From: Ampelomyces quisqualis
Taxonomy: Eukaryota; Ascomycota; Dothideomycetes; Pleosporales; Phaeosphaeriaceae
Assembly: GCA_018398575.1 (NCBI GenBank)
Contig: JAGTXZ010000018.1
Location: 1,798,001 to 1,862,000 of the forward strand
Direction of reading: 5' to 3'
DNA length: 64,000 nucleotides
A program made the position numbers and the translations under genes. The first letter of the stretch is position 1. The number at the start of each line of letters is the position of its first letter. The notes under the pieces are model-generated. The model was not told the origin of the DNA, did no database searches, and saw only the letters and a program-made list of their open reading frames with translations. Below are positions 42,964 through 54,190 of the stretch, in pieces.

Positions 42964-44206
42964 GTTGAATGAGAGGGGGAAAATGATCAAGGCTGGCATT
43001 TTGTCGACAGCTCGTGCTTATGTGGTGGTATTGGATGATCTTACCAATGCCCAAATATCATGTCAGCCCAGACATGTCAAAGTTCACCAAGCATGCAGCA
43101 TAGCTCCACGCATGTGCGTTTTCACACATCCAACCCAGCGCTGGGAGTCCTATCACAAACCGACTCACCTCCCCTATTGGGCACGACTTTGCCTCCGTCC
43201 CGGGGCTGTCTCCACTATAACAGTTTGAGTGTCGCAGTTTGTGATCACATTCAGTTACAGCCGGCCTCGTCGACTGCTTAGAACCAAACGGAGCATTTTG
43301 ATTAAGATGCAGGTCAGCCAATTTTACCGTTTGCAGCTGACAGCTGTGTGGTACGGTCCGCCCCCGCTGTTGGTACCCCTGTCTTCCCCACATCTATCCA
43401 ATACCACAAGCTCCGAGCAGCCACAACGTACGAGCATACCATGCGCATTGACATAGGTGTACCTAGTATGCGTCTGCTATACATCAAGGCTTGTAGACGG
43501 AGTAGAGCGCTCCTCTCGTAGGCTAATATGACTAGGCAGTGGGATCATGGCGGCTCGCAAAGCAGTCATCTAAATTGGCAAGCCGATGGACGATGTGGTA
43601 CTCGGCTATCGCTTCGACACTCGTTACCCTATATCATCCTGATAGGCTCAAAGGTCTTCTACTTTCAGTTCATCACATGAGACTGATACTACTGTGAGTA
43701 TCAGGTTGTGCCTTGGGTCCCTTGCAGGGGGACACGACGCATCTCAATGGGTTGTGTTTCTACATCCCGCTTTAGCTGCGTTTGCGGCCCTGGCATACAA
43801 ACGCCAATCCGTCATTGTAGGATCCACTTTGGAAAGGGGAATAGAAACAAGAAAAAGCATTTCGTCGGAGTGAAGACCAGTCACACCTGTGAGAGTTGAT
43901 TTCACCCAGTTCTGTCCACTCAGAACGGGATCATGCTGAAACCATCACGGAAAGTGGCAGGCATCACTACTCTTCTCATGAGCGGGTTGGGCATGTATCC
44001 ACATTGTCACCGAGGACGAGGACTTTCAAACGAGTGAGGGTCAGTTGCACAATAATTCTGGGTGCTTTTAAAGCTGCATATACTCAGAACTTGAGTCGCT
44101 GCTCGACATCGGTATGAATATGGTGCAATCTGTCACGGCCCACTGTCTGGTCGAATACTTTCAAGCTTTGAGCTCCTCTTTGCGCCTTTTGCTTGCTTCA
44201 CCCGTC
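42964..44206. other. Divergent promoter region, P450 / rhodopsin-like gene
   Basis: 1.2 kb between divergent starts. Composition is normal and no conserved coding frame, tRNA or repeat was recognised. Confidence 0.5.
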
Positions 44207-45687
44207 ATGGCAGGCAACTTCATCATCGAAGCTTGGACCGAACTCGGCATCGCCATTGTGTTCATTTTGCTGCGGTTGTACTTTCGCTTCTCGCAAGTTG
44301 GCCTAAGTGGCATGACCCTCGATGACTTTCTCATGTTATTTGCTGGAGTAAGTGCCACGATGCTTCGGCTGTATTGGCTAATTGATCCAGGCCTTGTACG
44401 CTGTCGAGACAGCTGCAGCACATGTCATTGTAGCAGTGTGGCTGGGGATGGGCAACAACAACTTCACTCCTGAGCAGCGGGCTGCATTAGAGCCTGGATC
44501 CCAGACGTGGCAGTATGCTGTGTATGGGTCGAAGGGGCATATTGTTGGGTGGTTCATGTATACTGGACTTATCTGGACGCTCAAGGTCTGCTGGACGATC
44601 TACTACTCGCGCATGACGTACGTTGTCGAGACTCGGAACTTAATACTAGACATGAGACTGCTAACATTTAAACGTAGCGATGGTGTCCAGAAGATGGATA
44701 TCCGGAAGATGGATATCCGGATCAAGGTGGCTTGGTTCCTCAACGGCACTACGTACATCGCAGCGGTGTCCATGATCCTCTTCAAGTGCTGGCCACTCCA
44801 TAGACAGTGGCAGATAAATCCTGATCCGGGAAGTACGTGATAGATACGATGTTGCACTTCACTATCACGATAATGACTCAAGACTCTCCAGACAACTGCT
44901 ACCCCGGTGCTTCAAAACTGAGCGTGTCCTTCATCACCTCGATTAACACCATAACGGACATGTATCTCATGGCCATTCCACTCCCAGTACGTTCAAACAA
45001 CCCACCACAGTCATATTAACTCATCAACATGCGCCTGCAGATCATATACAGAGCCAAACTCGACATGAAGAAGAAAATCTCGCTCATCATACTTTTCAGC
45101 GGTGGCTGGATCGTCATCATCTTCGGCCTGCTCCGCTGCATCACACTCGTCACCGTACGCATCCCACCCTCCTAATACAACATGCACACCATCAGGTCCT
45201 AACAAGCCCCCAGGTCGGCCCAACTGAACCCTCTGAATCAGGCCAATGGTCCGTCCGCGAATCCTTCGTCGCCGTGCTCGTCAGCAACACACCCATGGTC
45301 TTCCCCCTTTTGAAGCGCTGGGCCGGTATCGCCTCATCGCACAGCGCGAGCGGCAGTTACCCTCTCCACGAGTACGACAAGTCGGACGGTTCGAAACTCA
45401 AGTCTATTGGGTCGACGACCATGCGCTCGCGGGGCAGGAAGAAGAGTCGCGGTGGGTTCGTGCATCCGCTGAGTATTCCGAATGATACAGCTTGGGGCAG
45501 CGATGAGGCTATTGTTGGGGCGGAGCAGAGTGGTAAGGCTGGGAAAGGGAGTGAGGCCGTGGTGCAGGAGGGTCAGGGGAGGTTTGCGAGTGGGAGGGGG
45601 TCCAAGTCGGGTAGGGTGGTGGGAAGTGGTGGTATGGGGCCTGGGAATATTGTCATGACGAGGGAGTGGGAGATTAGTGATGCGTGA
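44207..45687 (+). CDS. Fungal rhodopsin-like seven-helix membrane protein
   Basis: Six exons, 44207..44347, 44391..44617, 44678..44832, 44892..44986, 45041..45154 and 45214..45687, give 401 aa; the five introns are 43-60 nt with good GT..CTRAC..AG signals and keep frame throughout. Seven hydrophobic segments are spread over the exons, with the family landmarks MTLDDFLMLFAG after helix 2, NNCYPGASKLSVSFITSINTITDMYLMAIPLP, and GGWIVIIFGLLRC. These belong to the large fungal 'rhodopsin domain' (PTH11-related) family. No CFEM domain precedes it. The cytosolic tail is Gly/Ser/Lys-rich. Ligand and signalling partner are unknown. Confidence 0.85.
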
Positions 45688-45869
45688 GCCTTGAGGTTGA
45701 GACGTGTTGGCGTGGTAGCTTGCATTGGTTTGGCTGGTGTGGAAAGGAAATGGTGAGGGCAGACTGTAATGTGGCAGAAGTCTGCGAGTATTGCTACCAT
45801 CATATACCTAGAATACGCGTGTCAAACGATATGTTATCGATTATTCAGGTACTTTTGTATTTTGTCTAA

Positions 45870-46690
45870 CGAGCAGATTGGCCTACGATACTCTCCGTGG
45901 TTAAATAGGCTAACCTACAGGGGAGCTCAGCCTCGCAGTTACTTAGGCTCGCGGTAGTTTAGCGCAAGGGCTTAGTAAGATTTAGCAGCTTTGCAGCGTA
46001 AGGCAACGTAGGGCTTCTACTCTGTTTTACTACTATTATAGGCTATTGTCTATGCTATTGTCTATGCTATTATCTGTGCTATTATCTGTGCAGTTAGTCT
46101 TAGCAATTTTCTGTTACGTTAAAGAGAAAATACTAAGAAAGTAGACTTCTATTTGTAGACTAAGAAGGAGGCATTTAACAGCTAACGCTACGTAGAATTA
46201 TATTCTATAGGTTTAAATTTATCTAGATATAGTCTAAATAGAACTGCTTTCTATCTCCTATGTAACTAAATTGTAGCTAATAGGTTTCTACGTTTAATCC
46301 GAAAGTCTAATCTAAACATACTAATTAGAAGAGCTAAAAGAACTATTTTAGATGTTAATTTATCTAAAGGCTAATAAGATTAATACTAGCCCTAGCTAAG
46401 ATAAGAGAAAATTATTTCTACTAATAACTTATCTTATTAAGCCTTAGCTACAGCGTTAATTAGCTCTTTAAATTTTGCTATATACTTTACTTTGCTCTAC
46501 TCTAGTTTAGATTAGATTAGATTAGATAAGATTTGTACTAATAAGTTTTTTAATAAGAACTCTTTTTCCTTACTCTTTAAATTTAGATTTCTTAGCTTAA
46601 ATACTTAAAAAAAATAGTATTTAAGAAATATTAGTAGTCGTTTTCTCTTTTAGAAAATATATTTTATATTTAATTTAAGCTAAATTTAAT
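45870..46690. other. AT-rich, RIP-like block upstream of PhyH gene
   Basis: Composition falls abruptly to very AT- and TA-rich with stops in every frame, then returns to normal at about 46690. It includes an imperfect CTATTGTCTATG-type tandem repeat at about 46030-46085. Likely a mutated transposon fragment; no family can be named. Confidence 0.6.
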
Positions 46691-47126
46691 ACAGATAGAG
46701 GGCTTAGAAAATAGGACCTTTAAAAGGAGCCTTCTGGCTCAATCTAACGTAGTATTCACCCAGCTAGGCTTGGCACGCTACCTATTAGCTTCCGCCCCAC
46801 TACTTGCACGGCTTATTTGCCACTGAAATCAGACTTTCAGATCGGACGTGGAAACCCCCCTAATAAGAGGCCACTTTGCAGAAGCCTTTGGCCAGTAACA
46901 ACAAAGCTTGGCGGAAATTTGAGTGTAAAATAGATAGGTTAGGCTTGGTGCAGCTGACTCGTGACTCGCGTGAGGCGGGACGAAACGTGTGGGGTAGGTG
47001 AATAGCTTCGCTCACCTAGAGTTTCGTCACCACAACAAGTCCACACGACGCTTGCCACGAACTTTAACTTTTTTCATTTATCTAAGAACTATTCGCGAGT
47101 CTAGACCTACCAACTGCGCAGCCATC

Positions 47127-48269
47127 ATGGAGCCTTTCAATCAACGACAACCCGATAAAGGCGGAGTCAAGGGCAGCGCCAAAGCCATGCTCTCCTTACC
47201 CATCGCACACCCTCCATCGGATGAGTCCACCGACCGGCCAGGCACTCGTGACGTAAGCCCCCTGAAACTGCAATCAAACGGAGAGGCTCAGAAAGGTAGC
47301 GTAAGACAGCCTCATTTGTGCCTATTTGTATACCAAAGTACGTCAACTAACGTGCGGCCAGAGACAATCACAAGCATAACGACCTCCACCACTGATCCCT
47401 ATACCGTCGCACGCGAAGCCCTCGATCGTGACGGCTTTGTCGTCATATCCGCCTCCCTCTTCCCCTCCTTCGACCTCGATGCCCTCCGCTCAGCTGCATC
47501 GCGCATCACAACCGCCGCACGCGACGGGTCATGGCCGTATATCCGCACACTTCCCAAACAATTCCCGCCATGGCCTCAGGACCCTTCACACGGTATTTGG
47601 GGTGTCCAACACCTTCTCCACCCCTTGAATCCCGACCACCTAGTCTTCGCACGAAGCTACTTCGACGCCAAACTCCTGCGCTACGTTGGCGCATTGATCG
47701 GATGCGAGCAGGAGGACTTGACGATGGAGTTGTACAACATGCTTGTTCGGCCCGACAAGCCGTTTGAGCTGAGATGGCATAGAGACGATATCCCGTCAAC
47801 CGCGACTAGCGACGAAGAACTGCAGCGCTTGGACAAGCCGGCCTGGCACGCGCAATGGAATCTCGCGCTTTACGACGATTCCTCACTCGTCCTTGTCCCC
47901 GGCTCCCATCGTCGTGCACGCACGCCTACTGAGCGCGCGGCTGATCCCTACCAAGCGCATGTCCCCGGCCAAATCTCCGTGCTGCTTAAAGCCGGTGAGG
48001 TAGCGTTTTACGATAATAACATCTTCCACCGCGGCGTATATGATTGCACGAAAGAGCGCATGACGCTGCATGGGAGTATTGGGACGAAGAAGGCGGGGAT
48101 GCAGAGGGCGAGGAATGTGCTGCAGCATGGGGTCGGGGAGTGGGCGGGACAATGGGATTTGGACGGGGAGGAAGGGGAGTGGGTGGAGAGGGCCAAAGGA
48201 ATGAGGAAGAGATTAGTGGAGTTGGGTGCGGAGAGTAGGCAAGTAGAATTTTTCGCTGAGGATGAATAG
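47127..48269 (+). CDS. Phytanoyl-CoA dioxygenase (PhyH)-like protein
   Basis: Fe(II)/2-oxoglutarate-dependent dioxygenase of the PhyH superfamily. The frame from 47127 is 380 aa; a stop-free 66-nt intron (47296..47361, GTAGCG..ACTAAC..GGCCAG) is probably removed, giving 358 aa. The double-stranded beta-helix is seen with the iron motif H-x-D in RWHRDD, the distal His in NIFHRGVYD and the Arg in KERMTLHG. Preceding landmarks are AREALDRDGFVVIS and QWNLALYDDSSLVLVPGSHRR. Composition is normal while AT-rich repeat DNA lies on both sides. The substrate is unknown: PhyH proteins include secondary-metabolism and nucleotide- or amino-acid-modifying enzymes. Confidence 0.83.
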   Translation: MEPFNQRQPDKGGVKGSAKAMLSLPIAHPPSDESTDRPGTRDVSPLKLQSNGEAQKGSVRQPHLCLFVYQSTSTNVRPETITSITTSTTDPYTVAREALDRDGFVVISASLFPSFDLDALRSAASRITTAARDGSWPYIRTLPKQFPPWPQDPSHGIWGVQHLLHPLNPDHLVFARSYFDAKLLRYVGALIGCEQEDLTMELYNMLVRPDKPFELRWHRDDIPSTATSDEELQRLDKPAWHAQWNLALYDDSSLVLVPGSHRRARTPTERAADPYQAHVPGQISVLLKAGEVAFYDNNIFHRGVYDCTKERMTLHGSIGTKKAGMQRARNVLQHGVGEWAGQWDLDGEEGEWVERAKGMRKRLVELGAESRQVEFFAEDE

Positions 48270-48618
48270 GCGCGGGTGAAGGGAGGGGGTGCAATAAACA
48301 CGAGCATACTGCAGGTTGGCAACACCGATGAAAAGGTCGAGAAGGAAAATCATACTACCCAGCTCGTATCTGCTAACATTACTAGTTATGTAATATCTTA
48401 TTTTAAAGCTCTTTATACGCTCTAGCTTTTCCAATTGAGCACGTTTTTTGTCTGATTTTTTAACGTTGAGTTATGGAGCTTTGAAGATTGCTCGGTTTTT
48501 CATCAGTCCTGACAACCTGCAGTAACTCGTATCAGGCCCAACGGCGACTCCGTCGTTATTGCAAGCAACAAGGGGAAACGTTATTGCCTACCCCTATTAG
48601 CAGTATTACCTACACCCC
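48270..48618. other. 3' region of PhyH gene, transition to AT-rich DNA
   Basis: Composition changes gradually from normal to AT-rich up to the retrotransposon edge. No gene seen. Confidence 0.5.
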
Positions 48619-48623
48619 TAAGC
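48619..48623. repeat. Target-site duplication, left copy (TAAGC)
   Basis: TAAGC directly abuts the first base of the left 472-bp LTR and is repeated exactly after the right LTR at 60743-60747, as expected from a 5-bp staggered integration. Confidence 0.9.
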
Positions 48624-49095
48624 TGTTAAGACTGTTGGTCTAGTAGCAAACAATAAGAATGCTAGTGTAGACCAGGAGTACAGCTAAGGTTAGTTTTCGC
48701 GGATAGGTGCAGAGTTGCTTTAGATACAGAGGATATTGTCACTAAGACAGTAAAGGCTAGAGCTTTCTAAAAAGAGTAATAATAATTAAATAGCTAGTTA
48801 CTAACTTAAGCGTCTATAACATAAGTTAAATATAATAATCTATAAGAGATTATTATAGTTCTTATATACTAAAGAGGTTCTACTTTTACTTTGTGTACTC
48901 TACGTGCTCTATAAGATTAAAGAGAGTAGAGAGAGTATCTTGCTCTATTAGCTTTGTGTTAAGCAAGAGAGTAGAAAGAGTAGCTTAGTCTAGTAACTAA
49001 TTAGTAGTGCAGTATAAGGTGTGCTCTCTAGTTATTTTTACTTAGGAAAGAGCGCTCTAGTAAGGCTAGGGCCTAGTAGCTTATAGGTTGTAACA
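48624..49095 (-). repeat. 3' LTR of the gypsy element (left copy)
   Basis: 472 bp, beginning TGTTAAGACTG and ending GGTTGTAACA. It aligns end to end with 60271-60742; the differences I checked are nearly all transitions. It is the 3' LTR because the element reads on the minus strand. Confidence 0.93.
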
Positions 49096-49112
49096 CTATC
49101 TTCTTTCTTCCT
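49096..49112 (-). other. Polypurine tract of the gypsy element
   Basis: On the minus strand the 17 bases just before the LTR are all purines apart from one T (GGAAGAAAGAAGATAG core). This is the plus-strand primer site expected there, and it fixes the element's orientation. Confidence 0.75.
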
Positions 49113-49801
49113 AGACTTTGTCCTTAGAGTCTTTATTATGCTAAAGGTCTCTTCTAAATCTAGTACTTAACGTTAACTAGAACTTTCTTCTTTTATTAAT
49201 ATCTTTAGAGATATTATACCTATAGCTTATTATAACTATTAACTAGCTAATTGTATTTGTTAGGTATATATTTATTCTAGAAGGTACAGTAAGTATAATT
49301 ACTTAAATACAAAAGATTGTAATATCTATATATCTAAAAATAAATAGTTAGTTATTAAGGTAAAAAAGGATTATCTATAAGCGCGTCTAGATACGCTTTA
49401 GTAGAAGAAGTAAGAGGTATAGCGTTTATTAGAAGAAAACGCTACTTAGGCAGCAGAAGCTATCTCTATAAAGGAAACGTCTATTTAATAACTTAAACGT
49501 TAGAAGGCTATACTATCTTCTAGTAAAATAACTTTGTTACCTTTTACCTAGAGTTCTATAGATAGTATAGTTAACAATATATAAAAGGCTTATATGCCTT
49601 TATACTTAGGTAAACCTATTACTTGTACTGCGTTAAGAGTTAGCAGCAGTTTATAAAGTTTGTTTCTAGTTTCTATATATTTTCTAAGTTATTATATCCT
49701 AACTATTTAACTAGGTATTCTTTTTAGCAGTTGTTGTCTTAGTGCGTTATTATTTTCTTAACTTTAAATTTATTTTCTTCTTTAAGTTTATAGCAAAAGG
49801 T

Positions 49802-49999
49802 TTACTGTAATAGTATTTCTAGGTTAGCTAGTTCTAGTAGGCTTACGTAGAATCTAGAGTAAATCTTTATATCTAGTAGAAGCTTAAGTATATATATAAC
49901 TAGTCTGTTTTTTTTTAAAATTAAAAACAGTCTAACTTTAACGTAGTTAAGTCCTTTACTTAGTTGTTTTATATATAGATTTTTAGTGTAGAGATACAC
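49802..49999 (-). pseudogene. gypsy integrase C-terminal remnant
   Basis: A 65-codon open stretch whose translation runs YTKNLYIKQLSKGLNYVKV ... FYVSLLELANLEILL. It is the worn form of the segment that ends fungal gypsy integrases (LRTKRPSKKLDHKK ... FHVSLLEPADPETPL in the family), just before the chromodomain. The substitutions fit C-to-T and G-to-A decay. Confidence 0.8.
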
Positions 50000-51780
50000 T
50001 TTATCTCTCTCTTTTAGCTAAGGTACTGTTTTTTATTTTCTGTTAATATATAAGATGCTCTGTGCCTAAACGTGTTATATTTATTCTTCTATTTTAATAT
50101 AGGTTTTCTTTATTTCTTCTGCTACCTATATAGTAGCTTTAGCCTTTAGGCTAGGTAATATTCTTGTAAAGAGATTTAAGTGTTGTCTATAGTTTGCGAA
50201 GTATAGCGTTTTACCTATAGCTTTAGACAATTTGTTATTATAGGCTAACTATACTATTAGTAGTAGTAAAACCTAATTTGTTTATTGTAAGTTGCTATAT
50301 ATCTTAAGATACGTCTTTATAGTTTTATTTATTCTTTCTATTTAGCTATTAGTTTAAGAATAGTAAGCTGTTAATAGCTGCTATTGCGTCTTAATTTCTG
50401 CTATTAAGGTAGTCTAATAATTTAACGTAAAGAGTTTGTCTTAATTACTAATAATTAACTTTAGTATACTATAGTATTTAATAAGTCTATTCTTAAGTAC
50501 ATACGCTAGCTAAATAGCTATATAGTCTTGTTAAAAGGGTAGTATTATAGCGTATTTAGTAAAGTAATTTACTATAACTATAATAGCGTTATAGGCTAAT
50601 CTTGTAGCAGAGTCTTTTAACAGTAGTAGTTCTATTATAAAGTCTATTAATATATTAGTCTAAGGCTTAGTTAGAAGCTCTATTAGCTGCATTTCTCTAT
50701 AAGATGCGTGTGTACTATGTTTATTATATTAACAGTCTACACATTTCTTAATATAAGCGCTTATTTTATCCTTTATATTTCCAAACTAGTAATTCTGTTA
50801 AATTAGTTCTATAGTTTAGCTTACTCTAGGATAACTGTGTACTGTATTATTATAGTGTTAACATATAATTAATTCCTATAATTCTTCTAAGATATTAATT
50901 CTAATCTTTATTATTAGGTTATTAATATATCTTACTAGTCTAAGAGATCTATTGTTTTGTCTTTTAAGGATACTTAAGCTATTAATAGTTTTAGTTCTAG
51001 TAATATCTAATCTTTAGCTAAGAGCGTCTGCTCTGCTATTATCTTTTCTAAGTGTATAGACAATTTTAAACTTATATTATCTTAATATCTCTAACTATTA
51101 TACTTATCTTTAATTAAGTACTTTAGTAGTAGTAAAGGTTATTAGGTTTTTATAGTCTAAGTATATTGTAAGGTCTAAGCAACTCTCTACGTAGATTCTC
51201 TAATACTTAAGTGCTACTACAATTGCAAGTAGTTCTTTATTATATACGTTATAATTTTCTTCTAGTAGTATAAACTTTTGTAAGTAGTAGGCTATTAGGT
51301 GCTATTTTCTATCTTATTCTTGTTTTGCACATATTCTAATTGCTAAATCTAATGCGTTAGTTTTAAATCTAAGCAGTTTTTTGCTTCTAAATACTATAAG
51401 AACAAGTAGTGCTATATAAGCGTCCTTAAGCGTCTTAACTACTTAACTTTATTCTTCTATTTATTTCTAAAGTGTGTCCTTTTGTGTAAGTTTAGTAAGT
51501 AGCGTAGCAATTAGTAAGAAGTTCTAAATAAACTATTAATTAAAGTTAATAAAGCCTAAGAAGAATTAGATATCCTTAACTATAGTAGGCGTTAGCTAAT
51601 CTCTAATAACTTTAATCTTGTTCTTGCTTATTTATACTCTGTTCTTTCTAACTATACACCCTAGAAATTCTACTTCTTCCTAGTACTATTTATACTTATT
51701 AAAGTCTCCTACTAAAAAGAACTTTTCTAGTAGCGTTAGAATTATATAAACATGTTTTGTATGTTTCTTCTTATTTTCTA

Positions 51781-52130
51781 AATAGATAAGAATATTATTA
51801 AGGTATGCTATAACAAATATATTAAGATATTTTCTAAGCATATTATTAATAAGTGCTTAACACGTTACTAAAGCGTTAGTAAAACTAAATAGTATTACTA
51901 GATACTTATAGTAGCTATAGTATGTTCTAAATGCTATCTTTTATTCTTTACCTTTCTTTATGCGTATAAGGTTATACGCGCCTCTTAGATCTAATACTAT
52001 AAAGATCTTTATATAGGCTAGTTAATCCTATAGTTTTAAAATATTAGGTAGTAGGTATTAATTTTTAACTATAATATTATTAAGTTTCTAAAAGTTAAAC
52101 ATAGTTATAGTTTACTATTCTTCTTTGGTA
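51781..52130 (-). pseudogene. gypsy reverse transcriptase remnant
   Basis: Minus-strand translation keeps recognisable pieces in order: a worn KKNGKLRL-type start, LDLRGAYNLIRIKKG (now with stops), AFRT-YY-YYKYLV, LTNA, and a decayed form of the catalytic FVIAYLDDILIYS in which the Asp codons have become Asn-type (LNNILIYL). Stops are frequent, so no product can be made. Confidence 0.8.
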
Positions 52131-52670
52131 TAAACATAATTAAGTATCTAGCTAGTAATTCTAATACTTAGATAAAACCTTTCTTTAGGTTTACTTAGAT
52201 ATACTCTTAGAGCGCTTCTAGCTCTTTTTCTAATAATCTGTAGATTAGTCTAAAAGTTAGCCTTTTCTCTTCTTCTAGGATAATCTTGTAGTCCTACTTC
52301 TAATACTTAAGTAGTGCTTTTAGACCTATTTCTTCTAAGAATAGTTTCTTAAACTTTTTATATTTCTTAGGTATGTTAGAAGTTATACGTTTCTCTAAAA
52401 CTTGTAATATATTAGTATTTCTTTCTTAATTGTCTAAGTTAACTAGTTGTGTCTTTAACTGCGTTTTAGTTAAAGTAATATTATTAATTTTCTTCTTATT
52501 TACTATTAAACGCTACTAATGCGTAGGCTTAGAATCTGTTGTGTTGTTGTAATTCTCTAGAGAGATAGATCTCTTTTTCTAGTCTACCTATAAGCTATTC
52601 TCTCTAAACTATAGAAGTCCTAATATAATGTTGTAAGTAGCTAATCTAAAGACATCTAAGTATATTTTCT

Positions 52671-52675
52671 ATTTG
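52671..52675. repeat. Target-site duplication of the copia element, left (ATTTG)
   Basis: ATTTG borders the left copia LTR; the right border at 58095-58099 reads ATTTA. The single G-to-A difference is consistent with RIP. Confidence 0.75.
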
Positions 52676-52882
52676 TGTTAAATAGATAAGATATTACGTA
52701 GAATTAATAGTTATAATTATTGTATTATAGTTAATCTGTCCTCTGTTCTCTATATGCGTGCTACGTTTTATCTGGCTTTAGATAGAGCCTCTGCGCTAAT
52801 TCTTAGCAGGTTAATTACCTTAACACTACTAATCTTATTTAGTTAGTCCTAATCTACTATCTATAATGCCTTCTATTTAATA
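52676..52882 (-). repeat. 3' LTR of the copia element (left copy)
   Basis: 207 bp matching 57888-58094 throughout; the visible differences are transitions (for example CCTCTG against CTTCTA). Its end AATA is AACA in the other copy. Confidence 0.92.
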
Positions 52883-53104
52883 TACTCTCTTAGCTTAGAA
52901 GCTAGGTTGTAAGCTATACAGACTAGTTAATTAGCTTATAGGGCCCTCTAGCTGCTATTTGCAATAATACTAATTTTAGTTCTACTCTATAGACTAGTTA
53001 ATTAGCTTATGTTGTAAGGCCCTCTAGCTGTTCCTGTAGGGATTTAAGTTTAGCTTCTTTTAGTATAGCCTCTTTACGCTTAATAAGTTCTAGCTAATTA
53101 AAGA

Positions 53105-53185
53105 AACTACCTTACTTGTTAAGTAGCAGTGCTTTAGTAAAACTGTCCGCTATTATGTTATTAGATAGTACGTACTCTACTTTAA
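53105..53185 (-). pseudogene. copia RNase H C-terminal remnant
   Basis: The minus strand encodes IKVEYVLSNNIIADSFTKAL, the worn form of the conserved ending of copia RNase H (EYVPSNEMIADGLTKAL type). Confidence 0.8.
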
Positions 53186-54009
53186 TTATCTTTTAAGTAA
53201 CTTCTTGTTATAGCTAGTAATTGTGTATATTAACGTGCCTAAGCTTAGTTTAAAGCCTAGCTATATTCTTATTTACTAGACGTATTATCTAGGTATTATT
53301 GCATTTAATTATAATAATTAGATTGCTTAGTGTTACTTATAGCTCCTTTAGCAATTGCGACGTAAATATTACCTCTTTGGCTACTTAGAACAGGGCAAGT
53401 AGTTCTGCCTCTATTATTAACGTAGTAACTGTATCTTACTTACTTACTCTCTAAGTAACTAGTCTGCTAAATAGCTTAATTGCGTATCTTTGTAAGCTCT
53501 TCTAATTAAGTATATTGTCTGCAAACAACGCGTTGCTAGCTACCTTAAAACCTTCTTCTTTGCTAAGTTCTAGAGCTAAAGTTCTTATTTGCCTTAGGTA
53601 GAGAAGCACTTAGTTAGCTGCGTCTTAATATTTAGTGCTTAAGTTAATAAGGAAGTAAGTAAGCTAAGATGTTACAAATACTATATTAGGTTAAGTTGTA
53701 ACTACTGCAAAGAGTAGTAAGCTAATCTTTTACTAGTACTTATTAATCTTAGCAGGCTCTATAAGTCTATTTCTTAGCTTTAGCTTAATGCTTGCTATTA
53801 GGGTATTATATTAGAAGTCTTGTTAAGTAGTAAGTTAGCTAATCTTATATGCGTATACTACTTGTAAAAGTTAAACTATCTTATAAGAGCAATCTTAGGA
53901 TACTTCTATACTAAGAAACTATTAGAGATTGTCTCTACCTATATATAAGTATCTCTCCTTAATTAAATTAATAGCTTTTGTTACCTCTTATTGTTGTTTT
54001 AAATAGTAC

Positions 54010-54190
54010 GTAATAATAATATTATCTACGTAAAAGAAGATAATTACTCCTTCTTTAATTATACAGTATAGCTCTTAAGGTATTTGTTTAAATCTAATCT
54101 AGGCTAGTATTACTGTAAATTCTTTCTGCTAGAGTAATAGCAATATTTGTAGGCTATAGAGTGCCTTTTGTACTCTAAGTAATGTGCTAG
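54010..54190 (-). pseudogene. copia reverse transcriptase remnant
   Basis: The minus strand retains QKALY-L----LLWQKEF, RFKQIPEELYC, then VIIFFYVDNII, the decayed copia catalytic box FYVDDI with Asp turned into Asn. Confidence 0.8.

Noticed and set aside
41192..48269. P450, rhodopsin-like and PhyH genes as a secondary-metabolite cluster
   Set aside because: No polyketide, peptide or terpene synthase, no transporter and no pathway regulator are present, and the PhyH gene is cut off by an AT-rich block.
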